Assembly: GCA_020052115.1 (NCBI GenBank)
Contig: JAGVPR010000024.1
Span: forward strand, 1 to 10,366
DNA from: Candidatus Eiseniibacteriota bacterium
GTDB lineage: Bacteria > Eisenbacteria > RBG-16-71-46 > JAGVPR01
Direction: 5' to 3'
Length of the DNA stretch: 10,366 bases
Shown: in pieces, positions 1 through 6,126 of the stretch
Layout of the letters: each line of letters opens with the position of its first letter
How positions within the stretch are numbered: position 1 is the stretch's first letter
Made by a program: the position numbers and the translations under genes
The notes under the pieces: model-generated
The model's input: only the letters and a program-made list of their open reading frames with translations
Database searches by the model: none
What the model was told of the DNA's origin: nothing

Positions 1-98
1 ATGAAGCCGCCCGCGAAGCCACGGAGGAAGCCGCGCCGAGAGCGCGCGCGGGCATCCTCCTCCGGCGGTACCTCTGCGGGGTCCGCCGGAGGGAGCAT
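1..98 (-). CDS. N-terminus of a probable Tat-exported protein (partial, runs off the left edge)
   Basis: Reading leftwards from an ATG at 98 there are 32 open codons to the window edge. The peptide starts MLPPADPAEVPPEED and continues with SRRGFLR at residues 20-26 and then GFAGGF. SRRGFLR fits the twin-arginine consensus (S/T-R-R-x-F-L-K) closely, and a glycine- and alanine-rich hydrophobic stretch begins after it, as in Tat signal peptides. Such signals export folded, often cofactor-bearing proteins such as Rieske or other Fe-S proteins and molybdoenzymes; which one is not visible. The start lies 19 nt after the stop of the TPR lipoprotein gene on the same strand, so it is probably the last visible gene of the exosortase operon. 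A GGGAG at 114-110 is a weak, rather distant ribosome site. An in-frame GTG at 110 is an alternative start. The alternative is chance coding in GC-rich DNA. Confidence 0.5.
   Translation of the reverse strand, partial: MLPPADPAEVPPEEDARARSRRGFLRGFAGGF
59..92. repeat. Perfect 10-bp inverted repeat (stem-loop)
   Basis: CCTCCGGCGG at 59-68 is exactly complementary to CCGCCGGAGG at 83-92, with a 14-nt loop. It lies 26 nt beyond the stop of the TPR lipoprotein gene. There is no T-run on either side, so it is not a standard intrinsic terminator. It falls inside the first codons of the putative Tat protein, where it could attenuate or modulate translation, or it may only reflect GC-rich coding sequence. 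Confidence 0.4.
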
Positions 99-117
99 TC
101 GAGAGATCACTCCCGCG

Positions 118-1644
118 CTAGCTCGCCGGAGGAAGCTGCCCGAGCTGCCGCTGGGCTTGCTCGGAGACCGTCGTGTTCGGATAGCGCTCCGTGATCTTGC
201 GGAGGATCTCGGCGGCGAGATCCGGCTTGCCGAGCTTCTCGCGACTGATCTGCGCCGCGCTCAGGAGCGCCAGCGGCGCATTCCCGAGCTGCGGAAAGCG
301 GTCCCCGTACCGCACCAGCTCCTGGACCGCCTCCTGCCAGTTCTGCTGGAGGAGCCGCGCCTGCGAGACGTATTCCTGCGCGACGGCGACGAGCGGCGAG
401 TCCGGGTTCTTCTCCATGAAGCCGTGGTAGGTCTGCGCGGCCCGTTCGAGCGCGAGATCGGCCGCCTCGACGTCCTTCATGCGACGGTAGTGCTGCGCCA
501 CGGCCAGCGGCGCGAGGAGCCCGTAACGGGTCCGCGGGTAGCTCGCCGTCGTCTCGTTGTACTGCTGGAGCGCCTCTTCCCAGTCGTCCCGCCCCTCGTA
601 GATCTGCGCGAGCTGGAACGCCGCCGCCGAACCGTTCTCCACATCGGACGGGTACTGCTCCCGCACCTTCCTCAACTCCGCCACCGCCTGCTCGATGCGC
701 CCCACTTCGCGGTGAACGGTGCCGATCATGAGCTGCGCCCGCGGAGCGATCGGGCTCTGCCCGTACTCGCGCAAGAGCTTCTCGAACGTCGCGAGGCTGC
801 TCGCGTGGTCCCGTAGCCCGTCCTCATGGAGCGAGCCGATCGTGAACAGAACCTCCGCCTTCTGGTCATCCACCAGCGACGGCTCCCGCGACATCTCCTC
901 CAGACAGCGGATCGCGTCGGCGTAACGGCGCTGGCTCGAATACGTGGTGCTCAGCTTCAGCCGGGCCATAGCCGAGGTCGTCGAAGCGGGATACTCGCGG
1001 ATCACGCCCTCGTAGTAGCGCCGCGCGGTCTCGAAGCGCTGGCGGGCGCGCACCGAATCCCCGAGGCTCTGATAGTAGGTCCCGATGCGAAGCGGCAGGT
1101 CGAGCACCTGCTGGATCGGGAAACCGCCGCCGCGCACCGTCGGCGGAAAGTTCTCGACCACCTTCTCGTACTCCGCGATCGCGTCACCGACTCTGTGGGC
1201 CGATTCCATGATCGTCCCCTTGAGGTACTGGGCCTCGAGGCACATCGCGATGTCGAACGGGTACTCGTGAAGCACGCGGTCGCAGAGGGCCAGCGCCTTG
1301 TCGTGCTGCGACCTCTCGCCCCGAAGGCGCGCCGCCTGCAGAAGCGCCCGGCCGGAGATGCGCGCCAGCAGCTTCGAGTCCTCATCGCCGAGCTCCGACG
1401 TGTCGCGCACGGCCGGCGCGGGGAAACGCGCCGTCACGGCCTCGAACGACCCGATCGCTTTCTCGTAATCCTCCTCGCGGGCGATGACCGGATTCACCTT
1501 GAGCTGCCGGAGCGCCATGTTCGCCTTCCACACCATGCGCTCCGCCTGGTACCGACGCCACGTTGAATCGCGGCAGCCCGCAAGCGAAAGAGCGAGAGCG
1601 AGAAGGGCCACAGCCGCCGGGGCCAATCGTCTTGAATGCATCAT
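118..1644 (-). CDS. TPR-repeat lipoprotein
   Basis: A 508-residue exported lipoprotein built almost wholly of tetratricopeptide repeats. The N-terminus has two arginines (5-6), a hydrophobic core and the lipobox LAGC with Cys24 as the lipidation site. From about residue 58 helical hairpins of about 34-40 residues recur, with the TPR/Sel-type pattern of A-I/A-x-x-[YF] followed by a 'YP' or 'FP' turn (YEKAIGSFEAVTARFP, AIAEYEKVVENFP, YYEGVIREYP, ELRKVREQYP, EILRKITERYP). This resembles BamD/YbgF/tol-pal type periplasmic scaffolds, but it is much longer than BamD (about 245 aa) and shorter than the PEP-CTERM lipoprotein PrsT (about 900 aa). The role is probably protein-protein scaffolding at the periplasmic membrane face. 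The start is a double ATG. The site GAGGAG (1653-1648) contains the TGA of the upstream gene and is 6 nt from the second ATG (1641), which may be the true start. Translational coupling to the membrane protein gene is likely. Confidence 0.88.
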   Translation of the reverse strand: MMHSRRLAPAAVALLALALSLAGCRDSTWRRYQAERMVWKANMALRQLKVNPVIAREEDYEKAIGSFEAVTARFPAPAVRDTSELGDEDSKLLARISGRALLQAARLRGERSQHDKALALCDRVLHEYPFDIAMCLEAQYLKGTIMESAHRVGDAIAEYEKVVENFPPTVRGGGFPIQQVLDLPLRIGTYYQSLGDSVRARQRFETARRYYEGVIREYPASTTSAMARLKLSTTYSSQRRYADAIRCLEEMSREPSLVDDQKAEVLFTIGSLHEDGLRDHASSLATFEKLLREYGQSPIAPRAQLMIGTVHREVGRIEQAVAELRKVREQYPSDVENGSAAAFQLAQIYEGRDDWEEALQQYNETTASYPRTRYGLLAPLAVAQHYRRMKDVEAADLALERAAQTYHGFMEKNPDSPLVAVAQEYVSQARLLQQNWQEAVQELVRYGDRFPQLGNAPLALLSAAQISREKLGKPDLAAEILRKITERYPNTTVSEQAQRQLGQLPPAS

Positions 1645-1651
1645 GAACTCC

Positions 1652-2485
1652 TCACACGCGACGGGCGAGGTAGTACCGCGTCACCCCGCCCACCAGCACG
1701 AAATTCGTCAGCACATAGAGCAGCGCATCCACGAACACCACCGCGATGAGAAGTTCCGGCGAGCCCTTCTCGAGAATCTCCCTCCAGCGCCGGTCTACGA
1801 ACCCGAGCGGCAGGTGCAGCACCGCCGGCAGGGCCACCAAGAGAAGCAGCCCCGGGACGTTCCGCGCGAAGAAGCGGAATCCGCGGGCCAGCGCTGCGGG
1901 CGCGCGCAGCCCGTCGAGCACGACGTAGAGCGGTGCCGCGACGAAGAGCGCCTCGAGAACGATCCCGGCGGCCACCGTTCCGTACCGCTGCAGGCGGACC
2001 ATCATCCCCGAAGGGGAATCCCCGGCGCCGGCGGGCAGAAGCCGAGGCACCACGAACACGAGAATCGCGACGAGGACGACGAACGGCGCTTGCGTGAGCA
2101 GCACGTCCAGATAGGCGCGCCGCCCCTGGCGGAACGCCTGGCCGGTGCTCAGCTGCGTCTTCTGGAAAGCGGCGGTGAACAGCGACACGGCCATCACGAG
2201 CGAGAGCACCCACACGAACGCGCCGACCACGAGATTCGTGACGGCGAACACGGGCGGCAGGACGACGAGGCTCATCGGGTAGTGCGTGGCCGTCTCTCCG
2301 AACAGGGCCCGCACGGCCGGAGCCAGAATCCAGGCCAGAAGCGGGTGCGCGAACGAAACGAGCATGAACAGAATCACGAGCTGGAACGCGAAGAAGATCA
2401 CGAAGGGGAGCCAGAGCCGTCCCTTCCCCGAGATCCGGAACGACTCGACCCACGACCAGACGGCGGTATTGAGCTGGTGGAACAC
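1652..2485 (-). CDS. Multi-pass membrane protein of unknown function
   Basis: A 277-residue integral membrane protein that I do not recognise. Hydrophobic segments lie near residues 24-46, 49-61, 72-105, 128-149, 170-191, 209-230 and 244-267, giving about six or seven helices. Basic loops (KGRLW near 21-25, RQGRRAY near 119-125, RGFRFFAR near 201-208) suggest cytoplasmic positions. No catalytic motif stands out; the overall layout recalls uncharacterised DUF-type membrane proteins that accompany glycan or secretion genes. The start is GTG at 2485, preceded by GGGAGG with a short spacer; no better start lies nearby. It sits 41 nt after the EpsI gene, and its stop is embedded in the ribosome site of the TPR lipoprotein gene, so the two are probably made together and may interact. 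Confidence 0.82.
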   Translation of the reverse strand: MFHQLNTAVWSWVESFRISGKGRLWLPFVIFFAFQLVILFMLVSFAHPLLAWILAPAVRALFGETATHYPMSLVVLPPVFAVTNLVVGAFVWVLSLVMAVSLFTAAFQKTQLSTGQAFRQGRRAYLDVLLTQAPFVVLVAILVFVVPRLLPAGAGDSPSGMMVRLQRYGTVAAGIVLEALFVAAPLYVVLDGLRAPAALARGFRFFARNVPGLLLLVALPAVLHLPLGFVDRRWREILEKGSPELLIAVVFVDALLYVLTNFVLVGGVTRYYLARRV

Positions 2486-2526
2486 GGTCCTCCCTGCCTG
2501 CCGGCGCGAATTCCAGATCCCGGGCC

Positions 2527-3162
2527 TCAGCGGCCGGCGGAGAATGCCCGGGGTAAATTCTCGACGACGCGCGCCGTCAGGTCCCGAAGGCGCGCCTCCG
2601 CTCCGGCCACGTCAGCGTCCTGAATCTGCGTCTCGAGGCGAACGAGCGCCCCGTGGCTGCGGTTGTGGATCAGTCCGGAGATCATCTGCGCGCGCCGGAA
2701 TTCACCCGCGTCGGCGAAGTACTCGCCTCCCGTGACGAACCAGTAGTAAACCACGCGGGTGTCGTGCGTCTTCCCCGCCACGAGGCGGTTCACCGTGAGG
2801 CCGCCGGGACCGGCGGCGATCTGTTCGCGATCGAGCGATTTCTTCGCGTAGCCTTGAGACGTATAGCAGACCGGCACGTCGTGCGCGCCGTACTTGTTGT
2901 TCTGGTGGTAGACGATGCAGAGCCATGAGGGCCGGCCCTCTGCGTCCTCGTAGCGCCGCATCAAGATGGCGTCCGGCTGGAGAATCTCCACAGAGACCGG
3001 ATCCACCGCGATGTCACGCCCCCTCCAACCCGGAAAACTCTCCGGGATCCTCCCGAAATCCACGCCCGTCAGCCTCTCCGGGCGCGACGAATAGAGCACA
3101 GCGGCGGCCAGCGCCAGCAAGAGCACCGGCAGGTACGCCGAACCCTTCAAGCGCTTCAGCAT
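2527..3162 (-). CDS. epsI: EpsI-family exosortase-associated protein
   Basis: A 211-residue protein of the EpsI family, which occurs beside exosortases or fused to their C-terminus and is needed for PEP-CTERM-linked envelope or exopolysaccharide functions; its biochemical role is unsettled. An N-terminal signal or anchor spans about residues 8-25. The core shows family traits: 'FPGWRGRD' near 43-50, 'YHQNNKYGAHDVPVCYTSQGY' as a split motif at 85-105 (His94, Pro97 and Cys99 correspond to the usual H-x-P-x-x-C-x-x-x-x-G-[WY]), and a 'VVYYWF' strand at 137-142. Length is normal. The reading frame stays open far upstream, but MLKR at 3162 is the sensible start: it gives the signal segment and overlaps the exosortase stop (3156-3158), a 7-nt overlap typical of translational coupling. 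The symbol is a family label, not proof of orthology. Confidence 0.85.
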   Translation of the reverse strand: MLKRLKGSAYLPVLLLALAAAVLYSSRPERLTGVDFGRIPESFPGWRGRDIAVDPVSVEILQPDAILMRRYEDAEGRPSWLCIVYHQNNKYGAHDVPVCYTSQGYAKKSLDREQIAAGPGGLTVNRLVAGKTHDTRVVYYWFVTGGEYFADAGEFRRAQMISGLIHNRSHGALVRLETQIQDADVAGAEARLRDLTARVVENLPRAFSAGR

Positions 3163-4007
3163 CGGAGGAGCCTCTTCGCGGCGAGCAGCACCACGAAAGC
3201 GATGCCGAAGAGCGCGTATCCCGAGACGTCGTGGAAGAGCCCGGTCGCCTTCTCGACGTTCGAGAAGTTCGCGACGAAACAGAGCGACGTGATCCGGATC
3301 ACATTCGCCAGAAGCGCGATCGGGATGGCCAGCAGAAACAGGAGCAGCCGCTTCGGCCAGGAGCCGCGCGCGAAGTAGGCGAACAGCGCGCCGAGCGCCA
3401 TGAGTGCGATGAGAGACTGCATACCGCTGCACGCATTCTCGATCCTCATCGCGCCCGAGGCGAAGTAGATCGAGAGCCCGTCCTCCATGAGCGGGATGCC
3501 GGCCGCGCGCGAGATGCTGCAGGAGCCTCTTGCTGCGAGCAGCTTGAGCCCGAAGGAGAGCTTGTGAACGAACCATGGAGGAAACGGCAGCATGAACACC
3601 AAGTACCCGATCGGGAAGAGGATCTTGCGCGTGAACATCCACCCGCCCGCATAGAGCGCCAGGCCGGCGAGCGCGCCGATGAACGCGTAGCCCTGGAATA
3701 TCGTGGTGTCCATGCGGGCGCTCGCAACGAGCATGACAAGAGAAGCGCCGAGAAGAGCGAGACCCCACCAGGACGGGCTCCGGGGGACGGCCGAGAGTTC
3801 TTTCCGCTTTAGCCAGAGGAGCCCCAGGCTGACCGGAAGGATGAGGAAGCCGTGCGAGTAATTGGGGTTGTGCTCCCAGGTCCCCCACAGCGATCGAAAC
3901 GTGCCCGCAAAGACGCCCGCTATGAGCAGCGCCGTAAGGAGCGCCGCCACCGGGATTCGCGCGGCCGGCGGGGTCACGGGTGGAGCTGACGTGGAGGTCG
4001 GGGTCAT
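3156..4007 (-). CDS. xrt: Exosortase (PEP-CTERM protein-sorting transpeptidase)
   Basis: A 283-residue polytopic inner-membrane protein of the exosortase/archaeosortase family, which cleaves C-terminal PEP-CTERM signals and is thought to transfer the protein to another envelope component. The expected catalytic triad is visible: Cys193 in ENACSGMQSL, Arg238 in NVIRIT and His259 in FHDVSGY. The conserved N-terminal YSHGFL is at 50-55. About eight hydrophobic helices run from residue 19 to 280. The N-terminus is rich in Thr, Ser, Pro and Ala (2-16) before the first helix. The ATG at 4007 has only a poor ribosome site, but a TAGAAT box lies 12 nt upstream, so the message may be nearly leaderless. 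It is the first gene of the operon with EpsI, the membrane protein and the TPR lipoprotein, and diverges from a PEP-CTERM gene that is its obvious substrate. The exosortase subtype cannot be fixed by eye. Confidence 0.93.
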   Translation of the reverse strand: MTPTSTSAPPVTPPAARIPVAALLTALLIAGVFAGTFRSLWGTWEHNPNYSHGFLILPVSLGLLWLKRKELSAVPRSPSWWGLALLGASLVMLVASARMDTTIFQGYAFIGALAGLALYAGGWMFTRKILFPIGYLVFMLPFPPWFVHKLSFGLKLLAARGSCSISRAAGIPLMEDGLSIYFASGAMRIENACSGMQSLIALMALGALFAYFARGSWPKRLLLFLLAIPIALLANVIRITSLCFVANFSNVEKATGLFHDVSGYALFGIAFVVLLAAKRLLRC

Positions 4008-4018
4008 GGTCGCTCGGT

Positions 4019-4024
4019 ATTCTA
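4019..4024 (-). promoter_or_regulatory. Candidate -10 box of the exosortase operon
   Basis: On the minus strand TAGAAT (5 of 6 matches to TATAAT) ends 11 nt before the ATG at 4007. Transcription from it would begin about 5 nt before the start codon. This agrees with the lack of a good Shine-Dalgarno sequence and suggests a near-leaderless message. No -35 match is seen at the usual distance. Confidence 0.3.
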
Positions 4025-4364
4025 GCCGATTCTCGGGCCGGCGGCCTACGACGGATATGCAGGTCTTTGCTTTCAGCTATTCCGCTACGCGGGATCGAAC
4101 GCGCGCCCTTTCCGAGCCAGGCGTGGGAACCACGACCGTGTTCTCACAGGGAAGGCACGAGAAAGAAGACTCATATATCCCGCCAAAAGAGATAGGTATC
4201 CGGATCATCCCGATATGCAGGCCGCTCGCTCCTGAAGTCTGCGAGCGACGACCGGAGTCCGTTTTCTCATCATCCGGAAGTGCCCTCCTGACGTGCTCGC
4301 GGCTCACATTTCTTCAGGCCAGCTACTTTTGAGCTTGATTCGCGGAGCCGTTCCATGGTAAAAA

Positions 4365-4370
4365 TATACT
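4365..4370 (+). promoter_or_regulatory. Candidate -10 box of the PEP-CTERM gene
   Basis: TATACT (5 of 6 to TATAAT) sits at the end of the AT-rich run TAAAAATATACT, unusual in this GC-rich window. No good -35 hexamer lies 16-18 nt upstream. Transcription from about 4377 would give a leader of roughly 90 nt that contains both hairpins at 4382-4429. Confidence 0.32.
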
Positions 4371-4381
4371 GCTTCTTCGGA

Positions 4382-4429
4382 CGCCCCCAAGCTGGCAGGG
4401 GGTGACCAGACCGGCCGTCCTCAAGACGG
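4382..4429 (+). promoter_or_regulatory. Two-hairpin structured leader before the PEP-CTERM gene
   Basis: The first hairpin pairs CGCCCCC (4382-4388) with GGGGGTG (4398-4404), seven pairs including one G-U, around the loop AAGCTGGCA. The second pairs CCGTC (4415-4419) with GACGG (4425-4429) around CTCAA. A 10-nt linker separates them, and the ribosome site GGAGG (4451-4455) follows 21 nt later. The layout suggests a 5' UTR regulatory element or riboswitch-like structure. It lacks the conserved ACGCAAAGCC of the c-di-GMP-I (GEMM) riboswitch and I cannot assign it to a known class. Confidence 0.35.
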
Positions 4430-4465
4430 TAATCCTCGTTCTCTCGTTCTGGAGGTCTAACCGCT

Positions 4466-5200
4466 ATGAGTAGAAAGTTTATCGCACCGTTCGCACTGAC
4501 GGCAGCGCTCTTGCTCGCCTTGCCAATCGTTGCGAGCGCGGCCCCCGTCACGTTCTTTGGTGAGGACCTCGGTTTGGGCGAGGGTACGCGCCTGCCGTCC
4601 CATCCGAATGCGGATGCGGCTCGCACGTCCTTCCTCTCGAACCTCGTCGGCGTCGGCACGGAGACCTTCGAGGGCTTCGCGCAGTTCACGGCGGCTCCGT
4701 TGGCGCTGAACTTCCCGGGCGCCGGCACCGCAACGCTCAACGGCAGCGGCTATGTCGAGAGCGTCCCGGCCGGCACGAACGGCTTCGGCCGCTACCCGAT
4801 CTCCGGCGACAAGTACTGGGAGACGGGCGACGTCTTCTCGATCGCGTTCACGAATCCGATCGCTGCCTTCGGCTTCTACGGCATCGACATCGGCGACTTC
4901 TCCGGGCAGGTGACGCTCGCGCTTCAGAACGGCGGCGTGACCAACCTGGTTATCCCGAACACCGTGAACGGCAGCGGCGGGTCGGTCCTGTACTTCGGCT
5001 TCTATGACACGACCACGCAGTATGTCGGAATCTCCTTCGGCAACACGGCTGCCGGCACGGACTTCTTCGGCTTCGACGACATGACGATCGGCAGCCTGAA
5101 CCAGGTCAACCCGATCCCGGAGCCGGCTTCATTGCTCCTCCTGGGTACGGGTCTGGCTGGCGCGGCCGGCTTCAGGTTCCGCAGGAAGCGTTCGGCCTAA
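4466..5200 (+). CDS. PEP-CTERM sorting domain protein
   Basis: A 244-residue secreted protein with both ends of the PEP-CTERM scheme. The N-terminal Sec signal peptide (charged SRK, hydrophobic 8-22, likely cleavage after ASA at about 25) delivers it to the periplasm. The C-terminus has the sorting signal: NPIPEPAS at 215-222, a hydrophobic helix at 223-236 and the basic tail RFRRKRS. The mature part is a probable beta-sandwich, without cysteine and rich in Gly, Thr, Asn and Phe. It shows the recurring motif F-G-F-[YD] at 135-138, 177-180 and 201-204, in a pattern common in one widespread group of PEP-CTERM proteins (AFGFYGIDIGDF ... TDFFGFDD). The ribosome site GGAGG lies 10 nt before the ATG. 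The gene diverges from the exosortase operon and ends in its own terminator, so it is probably a single-gene unit. Its function beyond being an exosortase substrate is unknown. Confidence 0.93.
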   Translation: MSRKFIAPFALTAALLLALPIVASAAPVTFFGEDLGLGEGTRLPSHPNADAARTSFLSNLVGVGTETFEGFAQFTAAPLALNFPGAGTATLNGSGYVESVPAGTNGFGRYPISGDKYWETGDVFSIAFTNPIAAFGFYGIDIGDFSGQVTLALQNGGVTNLVIPNTVNGSGGSVLYFGFYDTTTQYVGISFGNTAAGTDFFGFDDMTIGSLNQVNPIPEPASLLLLGTGLAGAAGFRFRRKRSA

Positions 5201-5214
5201 GGAAGCATCCCTTT

Positions 5215-5227
5215 CCGGCCAGGCCGG
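5215..5227. repeat. 13-nt palindrome after the PEP-CTERM gene
   Basis: CCGGCC-A-GGCCGG lies 14 nt after the PEP-CTERM stop codon. It is too tight to form a good RNA hairpin with a usual loop and may be chance, or an accessory to the terminator that follows. Confidence 0.25.
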
Positions 5228-5241
5228 ATAGGCCAGCAAGA

Positions 5242-5284
5242 GCGGGGGTTTGGCGGCACGCCGGACCCCCGCCTCCTTTCTTCC
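5242..5284 (+). terminator. Intrinsic terminator of the PEP-CTERM gene
   Basis: A 14-pair stem joins 5242-5255 to 5259-5272 around the triloop GCA. Twelve pairs are Watson-Crick, with GCGGGGGT against ACCCCCGC outside and GGCG against CGCC inside; two central G-U pairs keep the stem continuous. A pyrimidine, T-enriched tail (CTCCTTTCTTCC) follows. This is the clearest terminator in the window and separates the PEP-CTERM gene from the PEGA operon. Confidence 0.8.
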
Positions 5285-5332
5285 TGCGACGCCTTGCGGT
5301 CTCTGTGCGCGTGGGATAACATCCCGGGGATC

Positions 5333-6124
5333 ATGCCAACTTCGACTGCGAATCTGCGAATGCCCGAGGCTACGCGCGCGCTGCGGGCGGCCCGAGCGGT
5401 CGTCCGCGTGGCGCTCCTCATGGTGCTCGCGGCAGCCGTGCACGGTTCACGTTGCGACGCGCAGACGACGCCTCCGGACTCCTTGCTGGCCCCCACGGCC
5501 TTCAGTGTGACGTCGCAGCCCCCGGGCGCGCTCGTCGTGCTCCAGGGAGAACACACCGTGCGCGGGCGCGCTCCGTTCACGGTGGCGCGGGGGCTCTCGG
5601 GTCGCTACGACGTGAGCGCTTACGCGCCCGGCTACGAGGAATGGCGCTCGACCCTCTACCTGGATCCCGGCGCGAACCGCACCCTCTCGATCCAGATGTC
5701 CCAAAAGCTCCGCTGGAAAGGGATCGCGCGCTCCGTTCTTTTCCCGGGATGGGGCCAGCGCTACAGCGGCCAGAAAACAAAATCGGTGATCTTCGGCGCT
5801 CTCGAGATCGGTGCGCTGGCGTGGGTGGGTATCGAGCACTTCCAGTACCAGGACCGCGTGGATGCCCTCCGTGACGCCGAGCACGCCTACGAGAACGAGA
5901 AGAACGAAGCAGAGATCCGGAGGCTCTACGGCGTCATGGAGAGAGAACGCTCGAAGGCCGAGGACCAGTACGACCAGCGGCGTCTCGCCGTCTATGCTGC
6001 GGGCGCGGTCTGGGCGGTCAATATTCTGGATGCGGTCCTCTTCTACCCGTCATCGAGCGAGGGGTTCTATTCGCAGGTCGGATCCGGCGGAGAGTTGATG
6101 GCCGGGTTCCGCATGGAGTTCTGA
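5333..6124 (+). CDS. PEGA domain and DUF5683 envelope protein
   Basis: A 263-residue exported protein. After a basic N-region with several arginines (9-26), a hydrophobic signal segment covers about 23-36. A PEGA domain spans about 56-122 (SVTSQPPGALVVLQGE ... APFTVARGLSGRYDV ... APGYEEW), a small beta-fold common in surface-layer and envelope proteins. DUF5683 follows (about 126-240), marked by SVLFPGWGQRYSGQ at 134-147. Hydrophobic segments at 151-168 and 219-238 flank a highly charged, coiled-coil-like helix (172-216). The protein is therefore probably anchored in a membrane with the PEGA part exposed. The ATG at 5333 is preferred: the frame is open further upstream but only from a TTG at 5294. 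GGGGA just before the ATG is a poorly spaced ribosome site, and a second ATG at 5360 is possible. It heads a tight operon, 2 nt before the FN3 lipoprotein gene. Function unknown. Confidence 0.85.
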   Translation: MPTSTANLRMPEATRALRAARAVVRVALLMVLAAAVHGSRCDAQTTPPDSLLAPTAFSVTSQPPGALVVLQGEHTVRGRAPFTVARGLSGRYDVSAYAPGYEEWRSTLYLDPGANRTLSIQMSQKLRWKGIARSVLFPGWGQRYSGQKTKSVIFGALEIGALAWVGIEHFQYQDRVDALRDAEHAYENEKNEAEIRRLYGVMERERSKAEDQYDQRRLAVYAAGAVWAVNILDAVLFYPSSSEGFYSQVGSGGELMAGFRMEF

Positions 6125-6126
6125 CG

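Larger units (their letters stand above)
4008..4465. other. Divergent intergenic region between exosortase and PEP-CTERM genes
   Basis: This 458-nt stretch has no convincing gene; short open frames across it look like chance reading. It contains an inverted repeat CGCTCGC (4223-4229)/GCGAGCG (4241-4247) with an 11-nt loop, a tight hairpin CGTGG/CCACG (4122-4134), the dyad GGCC-GGC-GGCC (4036-4046), and a 10-nt direct repeat GATATGCAGG at 4054-4063 and 4212-4221. It is less GC-rich than its surroundings around 4165-4200 and 4355-4370. Both operons must start here, so these elements are candidate operators. I found no clear sigma-54 -24/-12 site of the kind that drives PrsK/PrsR-controlled PEP-CTERM genes. 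Confidence 0.7.

Noticed and set aside
1..816. Plus-strand open frame at the left edge opposite the TPR lipoprotein
   Set aside because: Arg/Leu-rich antisense reading of the TPR repeats; the minus strand has the lipobox and repeats.
1484..2623. A 379-codon plus-strand open frame opposite the membrane protein gene
   Set aside because: The product is dominated by Arg, His, Glu and Pro, the mirror of a GC-rich membrane protein, and has no domain or signal.
2925..3812. A 295-codon plus-strand open frame opposite the exosortase gene
   Set aside because: The opposite strand carries the full exosortase catalytic triad; this product is low-complexity Arg/Glu/Pro-rich shadow.
3163..3888. Upstream extension of the EpsI reading frame inside the exosortase gene
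   Set aside because: The extra residues are Arg/His-rich reading of the exosortase gene in another frame; the start at 3162 restores a normal signal and length.
4060..4140. tRNA-like element on the minus strand (GTTCGATCC between CGCG arms, near 4088-4103)
   Set aside because: The loop would have 8 bases with only four pairs, and no anticodon arm, D arm or acceptor stem could be built around it.
4077..4307. A 76-codon minus-strand open frame in the divergent intergenic region
   Set aside because: No domain, no ribosome site and no hydrophobic or compositional signature of a real small protein.
4377..4460. c-di-GMP-I (GEMM) riboswitch before the PEP-CTERM gene
   Set aside because: The conserved ACGCAAAGCC segment and GNRA-capped stem are missing, so only an unassigned structured leader is reported.
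5293..5320. Sigma-70-like promoter TTGCGG/GATAAC before the PEGA gene
   Set aside because: The spacer is 15 nt and both boxes are imperfect; it is kept only as part of the leaderless-transcript observation.
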